Positions 8,933-16,862 of a stretch of DNA of 57,408 bases are shown one piece after another. Positions within the stretch are counted from its first letter, which is position 1, and every line of letters starts with the position of its first letter. The position numbers were made by a program, and so were the translations under genes. The notes beneath the pieces are model-generated. The model made no database searches. It had not been told where the DNA came from and worked only from the letters and a program-made list of their open reading frames with translations. This DNA comes from Halobacteriovorax sp. (GTDB lineage: Bacteria; Bdellovibrionota; Bacteriovoracia; Bacteriovoracales; Bacteriovoracaceae): the NCBI GenBank assembly GCA_002716825.1, contig PBCC01000035.1, forward strand, positions 1-57,408, given 5' to 3'.

Positions 8933-9601
8933 TTATAGAGCGAATTGGCGACAACGGAACATATTCGGCTCAACTCTTTCACGAGCGTAGCTGGTTGCAG
9001 CAGATGATGACATATTAAGACCGCGACCTGAGTAGGCGAAATCGTATAAGCCTCTGAACTCTTGCTCATAAGCATAGTCGTTACAAACAGTATCAACTCC
9101 GCTTGTCGCGTAGTTAACGGCTGCCGAAGCTGAAAGGTTTAAGCCTGAACCTGCGTAAGCAAAGTTCTTTAGACGAATAAAAGTTGAGATGAAAGCGTCG
9201 GCGTCTTCACACGCATACTTTGTCACCCAATCATGAGCGTAATTGACTGCGCCAGAACTTGAGAGATTCACACCATTGCCAGAGTAGGCGAAGTCCTTAA
9301 TCTTAATAAAGGTGGACTGATACACACCTACTGAAGCGCGATCACAAGTGTAGCGTGGAGTTGGAACTGGTGGGAATGGTCCTGGCCCTGGTCCAGTATC
9401 GCGTCCCATAAGAATATCTTTAGCGCGCTCGAATGTGCGAACAAGTTTATCAAGATCTCTCTCATCAAGACGATCAACGTTTCTATCAACTAGGATTTTC
9501 ATCTGCATCGAAAGCTTTTTAGCTTCTGTCTCAAGCGCTGTTCTGCTTTGAGCGTGGGCACTAAAAGTGAATAAAAGGGCGATAATACTTAGCAACTTCA
9601 T
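8933..9601 (-). CDS. Secreted protein with three FAYSG repeats
   Basis: 222 residues: signal peptide MKLLSIIALLFTFSAHA, a helical region to about residue 70, a Gly/Pro linker (GPGPGPFPPVPTP), then three imperfect 40-45-residue repeats. Each holds the core FAYSGxGLNxSSSAAVxYA (FAYSGNGVNLSSSGAVNYA, FAYAGSGLNLSASAAVNYA, FAYSGRGLNMSSSAATSYA), with a Cys beginning each repeat and a final Cys near the C-terminus. The even Cys spacing suggests disulphides in the periplasm or outside the cell. Not recognised as a named family. It stands alone with its own terminator. A surface or periplasmic binding role is inference only. Confidence 0.8.
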   Translation of the reverse strand: MKLLSIIALLFTFSAHAQSRTALETEAKKLSMQMKILVDRNVDRLDERDLDKLVRTFERAKDILMGRDTGPGPGPFPPVPTPRYTCDRASVGVYQSTFIKIKDFAYSGNGVNLSSSGAVNYAHDWVTKYACEDADAFISTFIRLKNFAYAGSGLNLSASAAVNYATSGVDTVCNDYAYEQEFRGLYDFAYSGRGLNMSSSAATSYARERVEPNMFRCRQFAL

Positions 9602-9711
9602 AGAATGACTCCAGTTGATTTAGGCGTTTGCTCCTTTTAGGTCGGCATAAATAAAATGACTGGCCCCCGTGAAAGACTTACATGGTCCAAAGCTTCATGT
9701 TAGAATGTCTC

Positions 9712-10119
9712 ATGCTTAAATATTTGATGCTTCTGTCGTGTTTCATCTTCACTGCCTGCTCTTGCTCTAAAGAGGAGCCGACTTATTCACCGACCGAGAT
9801 GTGGTTGATGGCGGTGAAGGCAGATCCAACCATTGAATTAGTACCTATTAGTAATAGTGAACCTGAAAAACGTGTACTGTGCGAAAATTACCCTGAGGGT
9901 GGCTGCATTTCAGGAAGTGGGAAACGTATTAGAGTTTCAAAAGTCGAAATGTTAACCATTCAATATGAAAGTCCCGAACAAGCCAGAAACGCTGCCTTTC
10001 AGATTGATCAATGGTACGCCGGCAATTGGCTTTTTGATGATGTTACCAATGAGCCGGTACTTGAAAGCTTTGTTCAAAAGGTTTTCAATGCTAAACGTCC
10101 GGCACTTCTAACTGAATAA
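9712..10119 (+). CDS. Small lipoprotein, unknown function
   Basis: 135 residues starting MLKYLMLLSCFIFTACSC; the lipobox FTAC puts the acylated Cys at residue 16, so it is likely anchored in a membrane facing the periplasm. I prefer ATG at 9712 because it begins the signal peptide directly; in-frame ATGs at 9682 and 9697 would add a charged extension, and none has a good ribosome site. The mature part holds a Cys pair (CENYPEGGCISGSGKRIRV) and a segment YESPEQARNAAFQIDQWYAGNW that looks like a small alpha/beta domain. Its 3' end overlaps the globin gene tail to tail by 12 bases. Confidence 0.72.
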   Translation: MLKYLMLLSCFIFTACSCSKEEPTYSPTEMWLMAVKADPTIELVPISNSEPEKRVLCENYPEGGCISGSGKRIRVSKVEMLTIQYESPEQARNAAFQIDQWYAGNWLFDDVTNEPVLESFVQKVFNAKRPALLTE

Positions 10120-10491
10120 ATGCTTCTTAAAAATAATTTCAAAGTGAGCTAGCTTTTGATCCCATTGCTGGATGATAGGGATCTCTTGATCTTTAGTTTG
10201 TAGAACTTGTCTAAAGAGCATAAGCCATCTGCCAAGCTCTCCAGGAAGAATTCCTAGCTCTCTATGAAGCTTAATGAGGTCGAAGCTCTCGCCTTGTATT
10301 TTTTCGCCAAGTAGCTGTACTTCCCAAAAATTGATAATGCGCGGGAGGTGTTTTGAGAAGGCATCGAGTGGTGGCTTGAGCGGATGCTCACCATCTTTTT
10401 CACGTATTTTACGAAAGTGATAACCGATCATCACGTCAGTGGTGGCCAACGCATAAAATTCTTCGACGACGGTTTTAATTAAAAGATGCAT
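10108..10491 (-). CDS. Truncated hemoglobin (group III-like)
   Basis: 127 residues matching the group III truncated globin layout: VVEEFYALATTDVMIGYHF (helices B-C), LPRIINFWEVQLLGE (helix E), KLHRELGI with the proximal heme His, and LGRWLMLFRQVL (helices G-H). Such proteins bind O2, NO or peroxide with heme in the cytoplasm. The start ATG at 10491 directly follows the T7 tail of a terminator hairpin, so the only Shine-Dalgarno-like run (GGGAG) lies inside the hairpin's 3' arm. A promoter inside or before that hairpin, or some read-through, would be needed for expression. The family call is good, the ligand is unknown. Confidence 0.82.
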   Translation of the reverse strand: MHLLIKTVVEEFYALATTDVMIGYHFRKIREKDGEHPLKPPLDAFSKHLPRIINFWEVQLLGEKIQGESFDLIKLHRELGILPGELGRWLMLFRQVLQTKDQEIPIIQQWDQKLAHFEIIFKKHLFS

Positions 10492-10525
10492 AAAAAAAGA
10501 GCTCCCATTCAGGAGCTCTTTTTAT
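10492..10525. terminator. Terminator between dksA-like gene and globin gene
   Basis: Stem AAAGAGCTCC / GGAGCTCTTT with a 6-base loop (10496-10521). It is flanked by seven A on the left and T on the right, so it can stop transcripts both ways. On the minus strand it ends the dksA-like transcript and its T7 run touches the globin ATG. Confidence 0.88.
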
Positions 10526-10530
10526 AAAAA

Positions 10531-10959
10531 TTATTTTGATAAGTCTTGTAGCGATTGCCCAAGAGACTTAGAGCGCTTCATGTGGAAGTTGTTTCGCTCG
10601 TTCATCTCAGACTCTTCCTTACAGCCGATACAAAGATCAGCTGTTGGACGGGCCATAAGGCGCTCAAAACCAATTTCAACATCACAGTCTTGGCAAAGAC
10701 CGTAAACACCTTCTTCGACTTTGCGAAGGGCTTTGTTGATCTTCTTCAGATAGAACATCTTTCTGTTACGAAAGCGTAGTTCCTGAGAAGTTTGGATGTT
10801 GACGCTCGCTTCATCAAGAGGATCGGCCAACTCGTTTTTATCAAGCGAGTAGCTTTCAACATCTTTGCGATCGTTGAGGATGTTCTCTTTCTCTGCCATG
10901 AGCAGATCTTTGAGACTTCCAATGTGTTTATCTGACAAATACGAATTCTCTCTGGCCAT
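10531..10959 (-). CDS. DksA/TraR-family C4 zinc-finger protein
   Basis: 142 residues. The C-terminal zinc finger CQDCDVEIGFERLMARPTADLCIGC holds four cysteines with DksA spacing, preceded by a coiled-coil region (LRFRNRKMFYLKKINKALRKVEEGVYGLC). These proteins enter the RNA polymerase secondary channel and, with ppGpp, alter initiation at stable-RNA and amino-acid promoters. ATG at 10959 has AGGAG eight bases upstream; the longer frame to 11070 has no such site. The coiled-coil tip lacks an obvious DxxDxA in my reading (DPLDEAS is the nearest match), so it could be a DksA paralogue or RNAP-binding CarD-like partner rather than the main DksA. Confidence 0.88.
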   Translation of the reverse strand: MARENSYLSDKHIGSLKDLLMAEKENILNDRKDVESYSLDKNELADPLDEASVNIQTSQELRFRNRKMFYLKKINKALRKVEEGVYGLCQDCDVEIGFERLMARPTADLCIGCKEESEMNERNNFHMKRSKSLGQSLQDLSK

Positions 10960-11165
10960 CGAGTCTACTCCTGTTAAGAGGACGGTGTGTGCGTCCGTGT
11001 CTCTAGCCTTGCCTACAATCCCAATGAGTCTTTCCGTGGTCCGCCTCTTGCGGGTGTGTAAAAAGTTCATAAGGATGGACAGGTGGTAAGATACGATTTT
11101 AGGCGGATAATAGACAAAGTTTAAAGTCTTACAAATGGTGACAGTTGAGAGGGGAAAAAGGCTAA

Positions 11166-11510
11166 TTAATACCTAAACTTAGCCTCACAATGAGGGCAAA
11201 AATGCCAAAATTGGCGGTCAATTTCATGTTGGCAACTCTCACAAGTAACTAAATCTTCAAGGTCTTCAAAAAGTTCATTGCCCGCTGCAAAAATATTTTT
11301 TCGCAGTGCTCGTAAAGTAACAGGGTGCGCCTTATAACAACCGGGTAAAAGCGGGTCGGGTACAAACATAGCAGGCTTTACCGAAGGGTCAGGACGTAAA
11401 TTGACTTTAATGTCCTGAGTAGCGTCTACATTGAAGTGAGATTTATCGGCCGCATTCTTAACTAATTTAAGTTTTTCCTCTATGTGATTGGGATCGAACT
11501 GATCAGACAT
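11166..11510 (-). CDS. Small zinc-ribbon protein, unknown
   Basis: 114 residues. The C-terminus holds two CxxC knuckles 14 residues apart (TCESCQHEIDRQFWHFCPHC), a zinc ribbon, while the N-terminal 80 residues are unlike any family I know and contain a proline-rich stretch (RPDPSVKPAMFVPDPLLPG). Its start overlaps the stop of the upstream gene by 8 bases, so the two are a coupled pair. A nucleic-acid or protein-binding role is possible but not shown. Confidence 0.68.
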   Translation of the reverse strand: MSDQFDPNHIEEKLKLVKNAADKSHFNVDATQDIKVNLRPDPSVKPAMFVPDPLLPGCYKAHPVTLRALRKNIFAAGNELFEDLEDLVTCESCQHEIDRQFWHFCPHCEAKFRY

Positions 11511-12054
11511 TAGGACGACTCCAGCGTTTCTCTAACATTTCTGCTAGCTGAGCTACGGCCTTAGCGTGAGGGTTAAACAATCCGCGCCAACCAACTTTTG
11601 CAGCTTGAATATCAGCTTTAAGCAGTTGGCCTTGGGGGCCAACTTGATCAATCGTGCGCAGTGACCATTCTCGTAGCTCAAGTTCAGGATGATTCAAAAA
11701 CTTTCTAAGAATTTCGAGATAGCGCATTGGCAGTCGATCACCGGCGCGTGACCAGCGGCCTAACATATGTTTCCAAGAGGCACCTAAGGTGAAGATCAAT
11801 TGATTCTTAGGTAGATCTTTTTCAAGTGTTAAAAAAAACAAATCATCAAACAGCGGGCTGGGATGGCGAGCATGTTCAAGTACACACATAATGGCATCAA
11901 TATCACTGTGGAGTGAATTCTCAAGAGCATTAGTCCACTTATCAGTTATCTCGTTCAATAATTTTTCATTAAACTGCAGATGCGGGCGCTCGCCCTGTTG
12001 AAGGCGTCCTAATAAGTCTGCATGAATGTGCTCAAATGAACTTTGCTGAGTCAT
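11503..12054 (-). CDS. All-helical protein, HEAT-like, unknown
   Basis: 183 residues with no signal peptide or membrane segment. Helical stretches (ILRKFLNHPELELREWSLRTIDQVGPQGQLLKADI) look like one or two degenerate HEAT repeats. It is first of a two-gene unit with the zinc-ribbon protein downstream and is divergent from the gene at 12130. I recognise no homologue; the pairing hints that the two products act together. Confidence 0.65.
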   Translation of the reverse strand: MTQQSSFEHIHADLLGRLQQGERPHLQFNEKLLNEITDKWTNALENSLHSDIDAIMCVLEHARHPSPLFDDLFFLTLEKDLPKNQLIFTLGASWKHMLGRWSRAGDRLPMRYLEILRKFLNHPELELREWSLRTIDQVGPQGQLLKADIQAAKVGWRGLFNPHAKAVAQLAEMLEKRWSRPNV

Positions 12055-12129
12055 AGGATTATTATGCCATTTTGTGGCCGGCTAATAAAGGGTTGGGTCA
12101 AAAGGCATTTCCTCGTATAATGCTAGTAT

Positions 12130-12537
12130 ATGGTTAAGATCAGCGAAATCGGCAATAAACAGCTGTTAAAACAAATTCTAAAGTATAAAAAGATTCTCGA
12201 TCAGTTGATGAAAGAGAGGGAGAGCCGTCGCGCCAAGGGAGCTCCTGGTGCTGAACTTTATACGCCAAATGAACTCGCTAAGATGAGACAAGTTTCATCA
12301 GCGCCCAAGTCAAAACCAGTAGCCTCTGAAGCAACACAAGAATCTACCGCCCCTGAACTTTCCGCCGCCAGTTTTCAACTTGAAATTGATGTTGATGAAA
12401 TTGAAAGACTTAAAGACGAAGAGGAAAAAGCTAAGGCAGCTAAAGGTGAAGATGAAGAAGAAGTTCGCGTGACTCAGCTTCTTCAGCTATCAAAAGATCA
12501 AATCGCAGAGCTTAAAAAAGCCGCTAAGAAAAAATAG
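12130..12537 (+). CDS. Charged cytoplasmic protein, unknown
   Basis: 135 residues, very rich in Lys, Glu and Ala. An N-terminal helix (NKQLLKQILKYKKILDQLMKERE) is followed by a low-complexity Pro/Ser/Ala linker and an acidic-basic helix ending LKKAAKKK. Probably elongated or partly disordered. It converges on the gene at 12540 with only 2 bases between stops, and no terminator is visible there. No function can be assigned. Confidence 0.6.
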   Translation: MVKISEIGNKQLLKQILKYKKILDQLMKERESRRAKGAPGAELYTPNELAKMRQVSSAPKSKPVASEATQESTAPELSAASFQLEIDVDEIERLKDEEEKAKAAKGEDEEEVRVTQLLQLSKDQIAELKKAAKKK

Positions 12538-12539
12538 GT

Positions 12540-13907
12540 TCAATTCGCGAGTAAAAATCGAAGAACTGTCTGACCTTCATTTTGGCAATTAGAAAAAGCT
12601 TTATCCCCAAGAGATTGACCTACATACTTGATAAGCGCTTGGTGAGTGGAGAGGTTCCATGCTTCCTCTCCACGACTGAGCAGTGTGGCGCGAGTTTGAG
12701 CAAAGTCTTCAACTAGCTTTCGATACTTCGAATAATTTAAACTCGTCTGAGTGGCGTAGTGGGGGATGATGATGTCCTGCCACACTTCCAGTATCAGTCT
12801 GGTCGGGGTCCCACGTGGAACTTCAAACATGAGCTCATTGATCTCTGCTACAGACTTGGCGCGAAGCAAGCGCTTGGTCCAAATTTCAAAGCCATCCCAA
12901 GGAGCAAATGACTGAATGCGAACGAAGTGCTTATCAAATCTTTCTCTGAAGAGAATTCGTGCTTCCTCATTCATTGTTTCTTGTAAGTGGGTCGTAATCA
13001 TAGCAGCTTTTTGCCAACGCTTTAGTTTGGGGTGGGCAGATATCTTTTCGATATAGTCATCACTCAAGCTCTCTTTATCGATAAACTTCTTAAGCGTCGT
13101 ATATGAGAAATCATTATTATTAAAACCCATTTGATTAATAAAACTTTTAAACCAATTATTCCTTCTTAGATAAAGAGCATCAACTTGTGATGAGCCCTCA
13201 TCGCTAATTGGAATCAAAATTTTATCCTCGCTCATGGCCTTAAGCGCTTCTCGCGTGGCACGTTCTTGCATCATAAAAGCTTGATAGGCTTGTCTGCCGC
13301 CCAAGCTCTCTCGAACTTTTAGACGAATTTTAAGTTCAGTGATTTTTTGCGGCAACATTGAGTAAATCACTTGATAGGGCGTCACGGCCGAAATAGGAAT
13401 TAACCAAGGAGCACCGATATTGGAGAGGATAATTGGTATCGTATAGTCAGAGACGAATCCCATAAAAATCGCAATCACAATGCCAAAGCCCTTGCGCTTA
13501 AACATTGTTTGCAAGCCTAAGTGAGAGCGCTTGAAAACCTCGACGAGATTTTCCCAACGAATTTGCTGCCAAGCTTTTTTAAATAATGACTTTTTCTGCG
13601 GACCAAGTGAATCCATGCGCTCGAGATAAAAATCAGCGAAGACCTCACTTTTTTCTTTGAAAATATTGGTGAGTCTCCCGCCATCAATCCATGGCGAAAG
13701 ACCAGGGTGTTCACGATCAACTTGTGAAGCCACTTCCAGAATGAGGGAGTTGAGCTTAAGCCTTAGATCCAAGTCGCTTAGAAGCTGCTTTTCAAGCTCA
13801 CTGGTACCGATCAGTTGCTCGCGCGCCAGAAGGTCCTGCGGCTCTTGTGCCACAACGTAGAAAAATGAATTCAGGACCAAAACGGCCATTATCAACAGTT
13901 TCATCAA
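12540..13907 (-). CDS. Secreted or membrane-anchored protein, unknown
   Basis: 455 residues with signal peptide MMKLLIMAVLVLNSFFYVVA. Residues about 140-190 hold one or two hydrophobic stretches (GIVIAIFMGFVSDYTIPIILSNIGAPWLIPISAV), so the protein may be membrane-inserted. The remainder is helical and basic (KRWQKAAMITTHLQETMNEEARILFRERFDKHF). Start chosen at the signal peptide. I do not recognise the family. Confidence 0.68.
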   Translation of the reverse strand: MMKLLIMAVLVLNSFFYVVAQEPQDLLAREQLIGTSELEKQLLSDLDLRLKLNSLILEVASQVDREHPGLSPWIDGGRLTNIFKEKSEVFADFYLERMDSLGPQKKSLFKKAWQQIRWENLVEVFKRSHLGLQTMFKRKGFGIVIAIFMGFVSDYTIPIILSNIGAPWLIPISAVTPYQVIYSMLPQKITELKIRLKVRESLGGRQAYQAFMMQERATREALKAMSEDKILIPISDEGSSQVDALYLRRNNWFKSFINQMGFNNNDFSYTTLKKFIDKESLSDDYIEKISAHPKLKRWQKAAMITTHLQETMNEEARILFRERFDKHFVRIQSFAPWDGFEIWTKRLLRAKSVAEINELMFEVPRGTPTRLILEVWQDIIIPHYATQTSLNYSKYRKLVEDFAQTRATLLSRGEEAWNLSTHQALIKYVGQSLGDKAFSNCQNEGQTVLRFLLAN

Positions 13908-13969
13908 TTTCTTGTCGGGTTTCCGAGCGTTTTACTTAAGTAATTGAACGCTTATGCCGAATAATAATT

Positions 13970-14365
13970 GTGAAAGCATTCTTTATCGCAATAAATATTG
14001 TTTTTCTGACATCGTGTTCAAGTGTTCACTATGGGGGAAGGACTCCAGCATCACTAAGCAGTGATGACCCTTGCAAGCAAGCTATGCAGGAATATTTTTA
14101 TCGACTCGATAATGGAAATACATCTTATGTGGATGAAGTCATTGATGCCGATCGAGTTATTGACTCAGCTCGTATCTCTCACGAAGATCTCTTAAAAATT
14201 GAAAACTCTGACGAGTGGAGTGACTTCATCTCATCTGCTGATGTTTCAGCTTCACTTGAGGAAAAGCAGCTGATCGCCGCAATGCTTCGAAAGGCCGATC
14301 CAGACGCGCCAACATCATCACTACAGAGAAAATTCGGTTTGCTATTTGAGTTCTGCGGTCTATAG
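13970..14365 (+). CDS. Small lipoprotein, unknown
   Basis: 131 residues starting at GTG, MKAFFIAINIVFLTSCSS, with lipobox LTSC and the acylated Cys at residue 16. The mature part is acidic and Ser-rich (SRISHEDLLKIENSDEW style helices). It lies 8 bases before the DUF481 gene and is likely co-transcribed with it. No family recognised. Confidence 0.65.
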   Translation: MKAFFIAINIVFLTSCSSVHYGGRTPASLSSDDPCKQAMQEYFYRLDNGNTSYVDEVIDADRVIDSARISHEDLLKIENSDEWSDFISSADVSASLEEKQLIAAMLRKADPDAPTSSLQRKFGLLFEFCGL

Positions 14366-14373
14366 TTTTTGCC

Positions 14374-15087
14374 ATGAAAAATCTAAAACTAATGACACTC
14401 GTAGTGAGCAGTTTTGCTCTTTGTTATCCCTCATTCGCACAGTGGAAAAATACTTCTGAAGTTTCGATCCTTAACTCGGGTGGAAACACTGACGTCTCCG
14501 TTTACAATCTTAAGTCAGAGTCATCAGTTGAGCTTGGCAAACACAAGCTTAGTCTTGGCGGCCATTATACTCTGGGCGAAGCTGACTCGACGGTTGATGC
14601 TAGAAACTGGGATATCCACGTGCAAGATCGCTACGCTTTATCTGATAAGTGGGGCGTCTTTCTTGGAGAAAAAGTTGAAGGCGATCGCTTTAAAGGATTT
14701 GTCACTCGCTATAATACTGACATCGGTGGCGCTTATAAGCTTTATAATACAGATAAATTTAAATCTAATCTTGAGTTAGGCTTTCGTTATGTTGTGGAAG
14801 AAAAAGTCACTAATGATTACGCCCACGATAATCAAATACGCTTATTTGCAGATCTAGATCATAAGCTGAATGAAACAGTTTCTTGGAAATTTTACTCAGA
14901 ATTCCTCAAAGATATTGAAGTTGGCGATGCCTGGGAACTTAACTTTGGGCCATCACTAGTGGCCAGCTTATCCTCTACCTTCTCATTAAAAGTTGGTTAC
15001 GAAGGAGAGTATAGAAATCTACCTGCCGTCCAAGGTGCCCGTAAATTCGACTATAAGTACACAACAGGGCTTATTGCGAACTTCTAG
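14374..15087 (+). CDS. DUF481 outer-membrane barrel protein
   Basis: 237 residues with a signal peptide ending LCYPSFAQW. The mature part carries the DUF481/YdiY pattern: WKNTSEVSILNSGGNTDVSVYNLKSES at the start, then regular strands (FKSNLELGFRYVVEEKV, VSWKFYSEFLKDI, FSLKVGYEGEYRN) and a terminal YTTGLIANF. DUF481 members are salt-inducible outer-membrane proteins of unclear role. It is the second gene of a pair with the small lipoprotein upstream and is followed by a terminator at 15141. Confidence 0.88.
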   Translation: MKNLKLMTLVVSSFALCYPSFAQWKNTSEVSILNSGGNTDVSVYNLKSESSVELGKHKLSLGGHYTLGEADSTVDARNWDIHVQDRYALSDKWGVFLGEKVEGDRFKGFVTRYNTDIGGAYKLYNTDKFKSNLELGFRYVVEEKVTNDYAHDNQIRLFADLDHKLNETVSWKFYSEFLKDIEVGDAWELNFGPSLVASLSSTFSLKVGYEGEYRNLPAVQGARKFDYKYTTGLIANF

Positions 15088-15140
15088 GATTTTGTAATAA
15101 TTACCTATGGTGGCTGGCAACAGCTATCAGCCCATGTTAA

Positions 15141-15172
15141 AACCCCGACTTAGACTAAGTGGGGTTTTTTTT
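15141..15172 (+). terminator. Terminator hairpin overlapping the queE start
   Basis: AACCCC-g-ACTT / AAGT-GGGGTT with a 5-base loop (AGACT), a bulged G and a T8 run. It clearly ends the DUF481 transcript, yet the TTG proposed as the queE start begins within the last T of the run, and the only purine-rich run before it is the GGGG of the hairpin's 3' arm. It could therefore also act as an attenuator for queE. Confidence 0.85.
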
Positions 15173-15890
15173 GTCTTTTTTTGCGATAAATGCCATTTAC
15201 CAGGCGTCCGAGGGCGAAGGTGTTCACATTGGAACGCCACAAGTTTTCGTACGTTTCCAAGGCTGCGCCATTGGCTGCTTTAACTGCGACTCCATAGATA
15301 CTTGGGACTTCAATACAGGTGAACGCTTAAGCCTTGAGCAAGTCTTGACCCAAGTGATCCAACAGGGTGGTGATCGCTTTAAAAGGGTTTCCATAACTGG
15401 AGGCGACCCACTTCATCCAAAACTACTACCGCAAGTATTAGAGCTTACTAAAGTGCTTAAGCGTAAAGGTTACTGGATTAATATTGAAGCGGCCGGAACA
15501 CGTGTTGTTGATGAACTCTTTGACGCCGTTGATTATATTAGTTTTGACTATAAAACTCCTTCGACCAAAGTAAGAACCAATCCGGCCTTGATCGCCAAGT
15601 TGGCAGTACAATTCGCTGATAAGTTTCAAGTAAAAAGCGTGATTGAAAATCGCTTGGACTACGATGATACGGTCAAAGCTTTTGGCTTCGTCGAAGAAAT
15701 GCTGTCTAAAGATGCACCTTCTACAAAAAAGTTTCCCTGGGTATTAACTCCAGCGTTCAATCTCGGAGAATCAATGCCATTGAATAGAGTGCTTGATGTA
15801 ATCTCGTGGAATGAAAACGACGCTCTAGGCTTTAGAGTGATTACTCAGCAACATAAGATTTTGCATGGATCTGAGAAAAAGAAAGTTTAA
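15171..15890 (+). CDS. queE: 7-carboxy-7-deazaguanine synthase
   Basis: 239 residues, a radical-SAM enzyme that contracts 6-carboxytetrahydropterin in preQ0/queuosine synthesis. The cluster motif GCAIGCFNC has C-x3-C-x2-C spacing; QASEGEG and the GGDPLHP substrate loop are also visible. The conserved region begins IYQASEGEG, so the true start must be near 15171 (TTG); the first in-frame GTG at 15159 lies inside the terminator stem. Tail-to-tail overlap of 4 bases with the next gene. tgt at 2688 uses the pathway's product, so the cell makes its own queuosine. Confidence 0.9.
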   Translation: MSFFAINAIYQASEGEGVHIGTPQVFVRFQGCAIGCFNCDSIDTWDFNTGERLSLEQVLTQVIQQGGDRFKRVSITGGDPLHPKLLPQVLELTKVLKRKGYWINIEAAGTRVVDELFDAVDYISFDYKTPSTKVRTNPALIAKLAVQFADKFQVKSVIENRLDYDDTVKAFGFVEEMLSKDAPSTKKFPWVLTPAFNLGESMPLNRVLDVISWNENDALGFRVITQQHKILHGSEKKKV

Positions 15891-16267
15891 GCTGATAAGA
15901 GATTAGAGACTTCTTCACCGTCTCTTTGTCTAAGGTCTAACATTTCCGTCCCATATTTAGATAAAAGACTTAGTGTTACAAGTGTATAGCCATCTTGTTC
16001 AGCTTGCATTTTTTCTTCGATGGTAAATTCAGAGGTGACAACAACGAGTCTGGCATCAGGTGGGACTTTCTTCATGGCAACTTTGACTAGAGCTTTGGCC
16101 GAGGCCAGTCTTGGTGCACAGTAGACGGCGTACACTTTATCCTTTCGCTTATTCACGGCCATGAAATTCCACATATTACTTTGATTTTTGGAGATGATGA
16201 CTTCGTGCTCGAACGCTTTGAACGTAAGAGTACAAGAAGTTACGAATTTCTTAACAAGACTCGACAT
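15887..16267 (-). CDS. Small cytoplasmic protein, unknown
   Basis: 126 residues. I chose ATG at 16267, six bases after GGAG, over the TTG at 16279. No membrane segment. The middle (KVYAVYCAPRLASAKALVKVAMKKVPPDARLVVVTSEFTIEEKM) looks like an alpha/beta domain resembling restriction-endonuclease-like folds, but no catalytic residues are clear. No family recognised. Convergent with queE. Confidence 0.6.
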   Translation of the reverse strand: MSSLVKKFVTSCTLTFKAFEHEVIISKNQSNMWNFMAVNKRKDKVYAVYCAPRLASAKALVKVAMKKVPPDARLVVVTSEFTIEEKMQAEQDGYTLVTLSLLSKYGTEMLDLRQRDGEEVSNLLSA

Positions 16268-16481
16268 AGGCATCTCCAACCAGGGATGTTTCCATTATAG
16301 AACCTATTCGGTTGTGCCCCTAGGAAAGTTAAAAAATTTAATTGAGAAGATCTTTAGAAGATTGTCTGATAACAGCACGATAGACTAACATTTAAAGCAT
16401 AAGTATTTGTTAACATACTGAAAAATTGACAAAAGAAGGCGCACTTAAAATTAAAGCTGGCAATAATCTGAGGCAGGTCAA

Positions 16482-16862
16482 TTATTTTTTAAACTTAGCC
16501 GCCAGTTCCTTTAGTGCTAAGGCCCAGCAAAAGAGATAGCCAAGACCACCTAGCGGGATGGCCATGGCGATAAACTTTTGACCAGTGACTGCATAGGCCA
16601 TACAGCCGCCACTAAAAACGAGCATTCCTAGCATGATTGCAATACGAGAACGCTTGAAGCTTATCTGATGAACTCCGCCTAAGCAGGCTAGAGCGAGGGC
16701 TCCTAGGCCGTGATAGAAGAGATATTCAATTCCAGTTTGATAAGTTGCCAGACTTTTTTCACTTAGAGACTTTTCAAGTCCGTGGGCGCCAAAGGCACCA
16801 AGCCCAACGGCGGCCATTAAGGCACTAAAACCAACAAGAGTAAATTTAGCGGATTCATTCAT
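16482..16862 (-). CDS. DUF423 inner-membrane protein
   Basis: 126 residues with four predicted membrane helices (FTLVGFSALMAAVGLGAFGAH, YLFYHGLGALALACLG, IAIMLGMLVFSGGCMAYAV, IAMAIPLGGLGYLFCWALAL). The GAFGAHGLEKSL motif is diagnostic of DUF423/YgdD, a family of unknown function. Its start overlaps the thioesterase stop by 8 bases, so it is the last gene of the unit that begins with sdhC. Confidence 0.92.
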   Translation of the reverse strand: MNESAKFTLVGFSALMAAVGLGAFGAHGLEKSLSEKSLATYQTGIEYLFYHGLGALALACLGGVHQISFKRSRIAIMLGMLVFSGGCMAYAVTGQKFIAMAIPLGGLGYLFCWALALKELAAKFKK

